Shown: piece by piece, positions 60,465 to 64,000 of the stretch | How the letters are laid out: every line of letters starts with the position of its first letter | Position numbering within the stretch: position 1 is the stretch's first letter | Origin: M3007 sp964484205 | Lineage (GTDB): Bacteria > Bacteroidota > Bacteroidia > Chitinophagales > Saprospiraceae | DNA length: 64,000 nt | Assembly: GCA_964484205.1 (NCBI GenBank) | Contig: CAZAEZ010000016.1 | Location: 1 to 64,000, forward strand | Direction of reading: 5' to 3' | Program-made: the position numbers and the translations under genes | Notes under the pieces: generated by a model | Databases searched by the model: none | Told to the model about the DNA's origin: nothing | The model's input: the letters and a program-made list of their open reading frames with translations, nothing else

Positions 60465-60564
60465 CGCGAACTGTTAGTTCGCGTTCGAGACAGTAACAGC
60501 GCAGTGCGAGAAAACTATTCGCGCTGCGCTGTTTTTTTTAGCGCGAACTAACAGTTCGCGTTAC
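60462..60564. repeat. Nested palindromes around a terminator after paralogue 2
   Basis: GTAACGCGAACTGTTAGTTC... (60461-60485) and its inverted copy at 60540-60564 enclose the terminator at 60496-60539. Each outer arm is itself palindromic (AACGCGAACT-gtt-AGTTCGCGTT). The left arm carries the stop codon of paralogue 2. Confidence 0.9.
60496..60539 (+). terminator. Strong intrinsic terminator
   Basis: ACAGCGCAGTGCGA (60496-60509) pairs with TCGCGCTGCGCTGT (60519-60532), one wobble, followed by eight T. Ends the paralogue 2 transcript. Confidence 0.85.
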
Positions 60565-60634
60565 AAAACCAGATTTTGCCGCCCATTTGCCAAGGTTGAA
60601 GCCCAATGTTGAACCTTACCCTCCGGTGTTTGTC

Positions 60635-60642
60635 TACTTTCG
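60635..60642 (+). promoter_or_regulatory. -7 box (TACTTTCG) for paralogue 3
   Basis: TACTTTCG, with TTG at 60609-60611 (23-nt spacing) as -33 element; 32 nt before the ATG at 60675. Shows that paralogue 3 has its own promoter. Confidence 0.5.
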
Positions 60643-60674
60643 CGCTACTTCATTTTTATTAAACAACTCCACCA

Positions 60675-63600
60675 ATGCGTTTTTGCTTACTGCTTTGCTG
60701 CATACTCCTTGGAACCCCGGCCTTTGCCCAAAACGCACCCAACTATTTCAAACCGGTTTCTGATGGTGAAATCCAGCTCTCCGAAACCGCCGTGCGCAAA
60801 CTGATTCCTCTGAAATATCGCAGTTTTCAACTCGACTATCCGGGCATAAAAACGGCCCTGCAAACGGCGCCGCAAGAATTCACGGAGGCGGCACGCCGGC
60901 ATAGCTGCACGATCGCCCTGCCGACAGCCGACGGTACCATGGAAGATTTTGCCGTTTGGGAAATTGCCATGCTGGAACCGGCGCTGGCGGCTGAAGTGCC
61001 CTTTATCCGCACGTTTGCCGGCGAGTCGGTGCGCAACAAGCGCAAAAAAGTGCGCCTGAGTTATACCCTGAAAGGATTTCAGGCCATGATCCTGAACCCC
61101 GACCTGGGCGTCGAATACCTCGATCGCTATGCGGAAGGGCAGACGGAATATTACATCGTGTACGACCGGAAAGACAGCCCGCTGGAAGAACGCCCGCAGG
61201 TGCCGACCGCCTGGATCCCGCAGGATGCCAAAGCAACCGACCCCTCCGCGCAGCAACCGGGTCAACTCGTTCAGGCGCGTGGCGACCAGGCCGATCCGGT
61301 AAAACTGCGCATTTACAAATACGTCGTTTCCAATACCGGCGAATACGGTCTGGATAACGGGCCGACGAAAAACGATGTTTTTTCCGCAATAACTGAACAT
61401 ACCAACCGGGTGAGCGCCATTCTGGAACGCGATATTTCCCTGCGCCTGCAGCTCATCCAGGCGACCTTGCTGGTGACCTTTACCGACCCGGCCAGTGCGC
61501 CGTTTACCGGTACACTGGTTCCCGGCTGGGCCGGCCAAAACCTGGACATACTCGATGCGGCGGGCATACCCAGGGCAGCCTATGATGTCGGGCACGTGTA
61601 TGCCCGCTACATGGGCGGCGGCATTCTGGGGATTGCTGCCGGCTTGTCTTGCCTGAGTTCGAAAGCGGGCGGTTGCACGGGTGGCGGCGGCTCCTACGGC
61701 GACGGGTTTATCAGCACGATTGGCCAGGAGTTGGGGCACCAGTTTTCCGGCGGCCATACCTGGAACCGCTGCGGCGGCGGCGGTGGCCGCGCATACGGTA
61801 CCGCCTATGAGCCGGGCAGCGGCAGTACGATCATGTCGTATGCCGGCGCTTGTGGTTCCGACAATGTGCAGGGCTATTCGGATTTGTACTACCATGCCGG
61901 CTCAATCGAAGAAATTCAGACCTGGATTTTTGTCAACGGCGGCAGCACCTGCGGTACAGTCGTTGAAACCGACAACCTTGCACCGGTGGTTACCCTGGAT
62001 TATCAGAACGGTTTTTTCATACCCTGGGGCACGCCGTTTGAGCTCGACGGCAGCGCCACCGACCCCGACGGCGACCCGCTGGTGTACAATTGGGAAGAGA
62101 TCGACCTCGGGCCGGAGGTGCCGCTGGCACAACCGCAAGCCAACTCTCCCCTTTTTCGCACCTGGCCTTCCGATACGTTTACCAACAGGTATTTCCCACG
62201 GCTGAGCCGGATTTTGAGCAACACCTTCGATGTGACGGAACAAATGCCCGGCCCCTGGACGCGCGACCTGACTTTTCGGCTCAGCGCCCGCGACAACAGG
62301 ACCGGCGGCGTCGGCTGGGCCGATGTGGCCTTCAAAGCCTGGGGACAGGCGGGCCCATTCCTGGTGCAAGCGCCTAATACCACCGGCATAACCTGGAATA
62401 CCGGCGAATACACGGAAGTGCGCTGGGATGTGGCCAAAACGGATGAGGCGCCAGTCAATTGCCGCTACGTAAACATCCGCCTTAGCACCGACGGGGGGCA
62501 AACCTACCCCATCACCCTGGCCGAACATGTTAGCAATGACGGCAGCCACTTCGTACTGGCGCCGGCCATTGCAACCACGCAGGCTCGCATCCGTGTAGAC
62601 GCCGAAAACTCGGTCTTTTTCGATGTGTCGGACCGGAATTTCAGCATACAAGCGCCGACCCAACCCTCATTGAGCCTTAGCCTCAACAACGATAGCGGCA
62701 TACTTTGCCTGCCGGCAGAACATGAAGTGGAAATTCTGACTGCCGGAGTGTTGGGCTTTAACAGCCCGGTAAGCCTGGAAATTGTCGGAGCCCTGCCGCC
62801 CAATGTGACGGCCAACTTCAGCGCGACTACCCTCCAGCCGGGCGAAAGCGCCACGTTGAAACTCAACTTTTCGCAGGTGACCGTGCAGCAGACGTTTACC
62901 ATTACCGTTCAGGCCACGGCGGCCGGGACAAACCCCATTCTGCGGGATATTGTACTGACAACGCTGCGCAACGATTTTTCGGCACTGGCCTTGACCTTGC
63001 CGACGAACGGCGCCACGGAATTGCAACTCAGCCAAACGCTGCATTGGACCAAAGCGGTTGATGCGCTGACGTATGATGTCCAGTTTGCCAGCGATCCTTC
63101 CTTTGCGCCGGGTACGATTCTGGCATCCACAACCAGCACCTTGCTCGACAGTTTCAAATTGCCCATCCTGTTGGCGAAAGGCACACCGTACTTCTGGCGG
63201 GTGCGCCCGGTGAATGCCTGCGGCGCTGCCGACTGGACGGAGCCTTTTTTCTTTTCCACCTTTGCGGAAGCCTGCACCGTTTGGGAAGCCAACGACCTGC
63301 CCAAGAGCCTGACCTCGAACGGAACACCAACAATTGAATCAAAAATAACGGTCAATGCCGGCGGCGCCATTAAAAGCGTGGAGGTGCACCAGATCAAGGG
63401 CTACCACGAATTTTTCAAAGACCTGGATGTGCACCTCATCAGTCCGCAAGGCACCGACCTGACCCTGTGGACCAACAAATGCGGCAATTTCAACGGCTCG
63501 TTCAACCTGCGCCTCACCGACGCGGCGCCCGGTGCATTCCCCTGCCCGCCGGCAAATAACGGCAATGCCTACCGGCCGCAAAACCCGCTGAACGATGCCT

Positions 63601-64000
63601 TTTTCGGACAAAATTCAGCCGGGGTGTGGATCTTGCGCATACGCGATCTGAACATTGGCGGGGGCGGTAATTTTGAAGCCTTCAGCCTGGAGTTTTGCTC
63701 CGAAGTGGTCGTCAATCCGCCCTACCTGGTCAACAACAACATGCTGGTGCTGGACCCCGGGAGCAACAAAGGCATCACGCCCGACCTGCTGCTCGTTGAA
63801 GACGCCAACAACACGCACAGCGAGTTGCTGTACACGCTTTTGACGGTGCCTGAATACGGGCATTTGGCGCTCAACGGCGGCGACCCCTTGCAACCAGGCG
63901 CGCAATTCACGCAGGCCCAGTTGGACAACGGCGCGCTCCACTTCTTCGACTATGGCGGCAGTTACACGGACAACGGCTTCCGCTTCATGGTCACCGACGG
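60675..64000 (+). CDS. Secreted reprolysin-like protein (paralogue 3, QExxH site; runs off the window)
   Basis: At least 1108 codons, still open at the window end; the T9SS tail is expected beyond. Signal peptide MRFCLLLCCILLGTPAFAQ. The zinc site is QELGHQFSGGH (CAG at 61725-61727, residue 351), again Gln for the first His, with Met-turn SGSTIMSYAG retained. Fn3-like regions follow, then a P-domain (KSVEVHQIKGYHEFFKDLDV, GVWILRIRDLNIGGGG) at about 880-1015 and the cadherin-like repeat at the edge. More diverged from paralogues 1 and 2 than they are from each other. Confidence 0.9.
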   Translation, partial: MRFCLLLCCILLGTPAFAQNAPNYFKPVSDGEIQLSETAVRKLIPLKYRSFQLDYPGIKTALQTAPQEFTEAARRHSCTIALPTADGTMEDFAVWEIAMLEPALAAEVPFIRTFAGESVRNKRKKVRLSYTLKGFQAMILNPDLGVEYLDRYAEGQTEYYIVYDRKDSPLEERPQVPTAWIPQDAKATDPSAQQPGQLVQARGDQADPVKLRIYKYVVSNTGEYGLDNGPTKNDVFSAITEHTNRVSAILERDISLRLQLIQATLLVTFTDPASAPFTGTLVPGWAGQNLDILDAAGIPRAAYDVGHVYARYMGGGILGIAAGLSCLSSKAGGCTGGGGSYGDGFISTIGQELGHQFSGGHTWNRCGGGGGRAYGTAYEPGSGSTIMSYAGACGSDNVQGYSDLYYHAGSIEEIQTWIFVNGGSTCGTVVETDNLAPVVTLDYQNGFFIPWGTPFELDGSATDPDGDPLVYNWEEIDLGPEVPLAQPQANSPLFRTWPSDTFTNRYFPRLSRILSNTFDVTEQMPGPWTRDLTFRLSARDNRTGGVGWADVAFKAWGQAGPFLVQAPNTTGITWNTGEYTEVRWDVAKTDEAPVNCRYVNIRLSTDGGQTYPITLAEHVSNDGSHFVLAPAIATTQARIRVDAENSVFFDVSDRNFSIQAPTQPSLSLSLNNDSGILCLPAEHEVEILTAGVLGFNSPVSLEIVGALPPNVTANFSATTLQPGESATLKLNFSQVTVQQTFTITVQATAAGTNPILRDIVLTTLRNDFSALALTLPTNGATELQLSQTLHWTKAVDALTYDVQFASDPSFAPGTILASTTSTLLDSFKLPILLAKGTPYFWRVRPVNACGAADWTEPFFFSTFAEACTVWEANDLPKSLTSNGTPTIESKITVNAGGAIKSVEVHQIKGYHEFFKDLDVHLISPQGTDLTLWTNKCGNFNGSFNLRLTDAAPGAFPCPPANNGNAYRPQNPLNDAFFGQNSAGVWILRIRDLNIGGGGNFEAFSLEFCSEVVVNPPYLVNNNMLVLDPGSNKGITPDLLLVEDANNTHSELLYTLLTVPEYGHLALNGGDPLQPGAQFTQAQLDNGALHFFDYGGSYTDNGFRFMVTD

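Noticed and set aside
1..64000. tRNA, rRNA, tmRNA or RNase P genes
   Set aside because: I looked for T-loop and CCA-like signatures and rRNA motifs and found none I could support by eye; a covariance-model scan would settle this.

Overview
The window comes from a Bacteroidota genome, most likely the Saprospiria (Saprospiraceae/Lewinella-like) lineage. The evidence is C-terminal type IX secretion (T9SS) sorting domains, many promoters with the Bacteroidota -7 element TAnnTTTG and no clear Shine-Dalgarno sites, and lineage-typical families (GYDIA GHMP kinase, DUF4294, DUF4159, PorT-like barrels, helicase with HRDC and HTH_40). It is moderately GC-rich, gene dense, has no tRNA or rRNA gene that I can see, and carries two 100-N scaffold gaps (26670-26769 and 48666-48765).

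Layout. 0.1-16.2 kb: outer-membrane protein, PIF1/RecD-like helicase, secreted haem/copper oxidoreductase, WecA-type glycan-lipid transferase, DUF4294 protein, TPR adenylate cyclase, secreted amidotransferase-like protein, LpxH-like phosphoesterase, lipid flippase-like protein, peroxiredoxin, SDR. 16.3-25.9 kb: MlaE permease, DapD, RDD protein, an ECF sigma / membrane regulator / surface-protein operon, barrel protein, RNase H, DUF4159, M3 peptidase. 26-35.5 kb: PorT-like barrel, CMD protein, Dtd, HisS, then RsmI-PurS-PssA, a SMUG-like glycosylase back to back with AroA, and GYDIA kinase. 35.6-45.6 kb: DUF2142 membrane protein, FNR-like reductase, S41 protease, hydrolase, TPR lipoprotein, PPP phosphatase, lipoprotein, MnmG.

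45.7-52 kb is an accessory island: a toxin-antitoxin pair, a 282-bp palindromic MITE-like element with target duplication, a RAYT (REP-associated tyrosine) transposase surrounded and interrupted by a 33-bp GGTGACT palindrome family, and a large CHAT-STAND-TPR protein (possible immune or cell-death sensor) next to a small zinc-ribbon protein. 52-64 kb holds a LysE-type exporter and three tandem giant secreted reprolysin-like proteins with P-domains and T9SS tails; two of the three have Gln in place of the first zinc-binding His.

The most striking property is the number of short palindromic element families. Several sit exactly at gene ends so that the edge of the palindrome provides the stop codon of the adjacent gene; in one case one element ends two convergent genes. 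The GGTGACT family is also inserted in frame inside coding sequences. Both N gaps fall inside tandem repeats, and the flanking sequence lets their missing length be predicted modulo one repeat unit.
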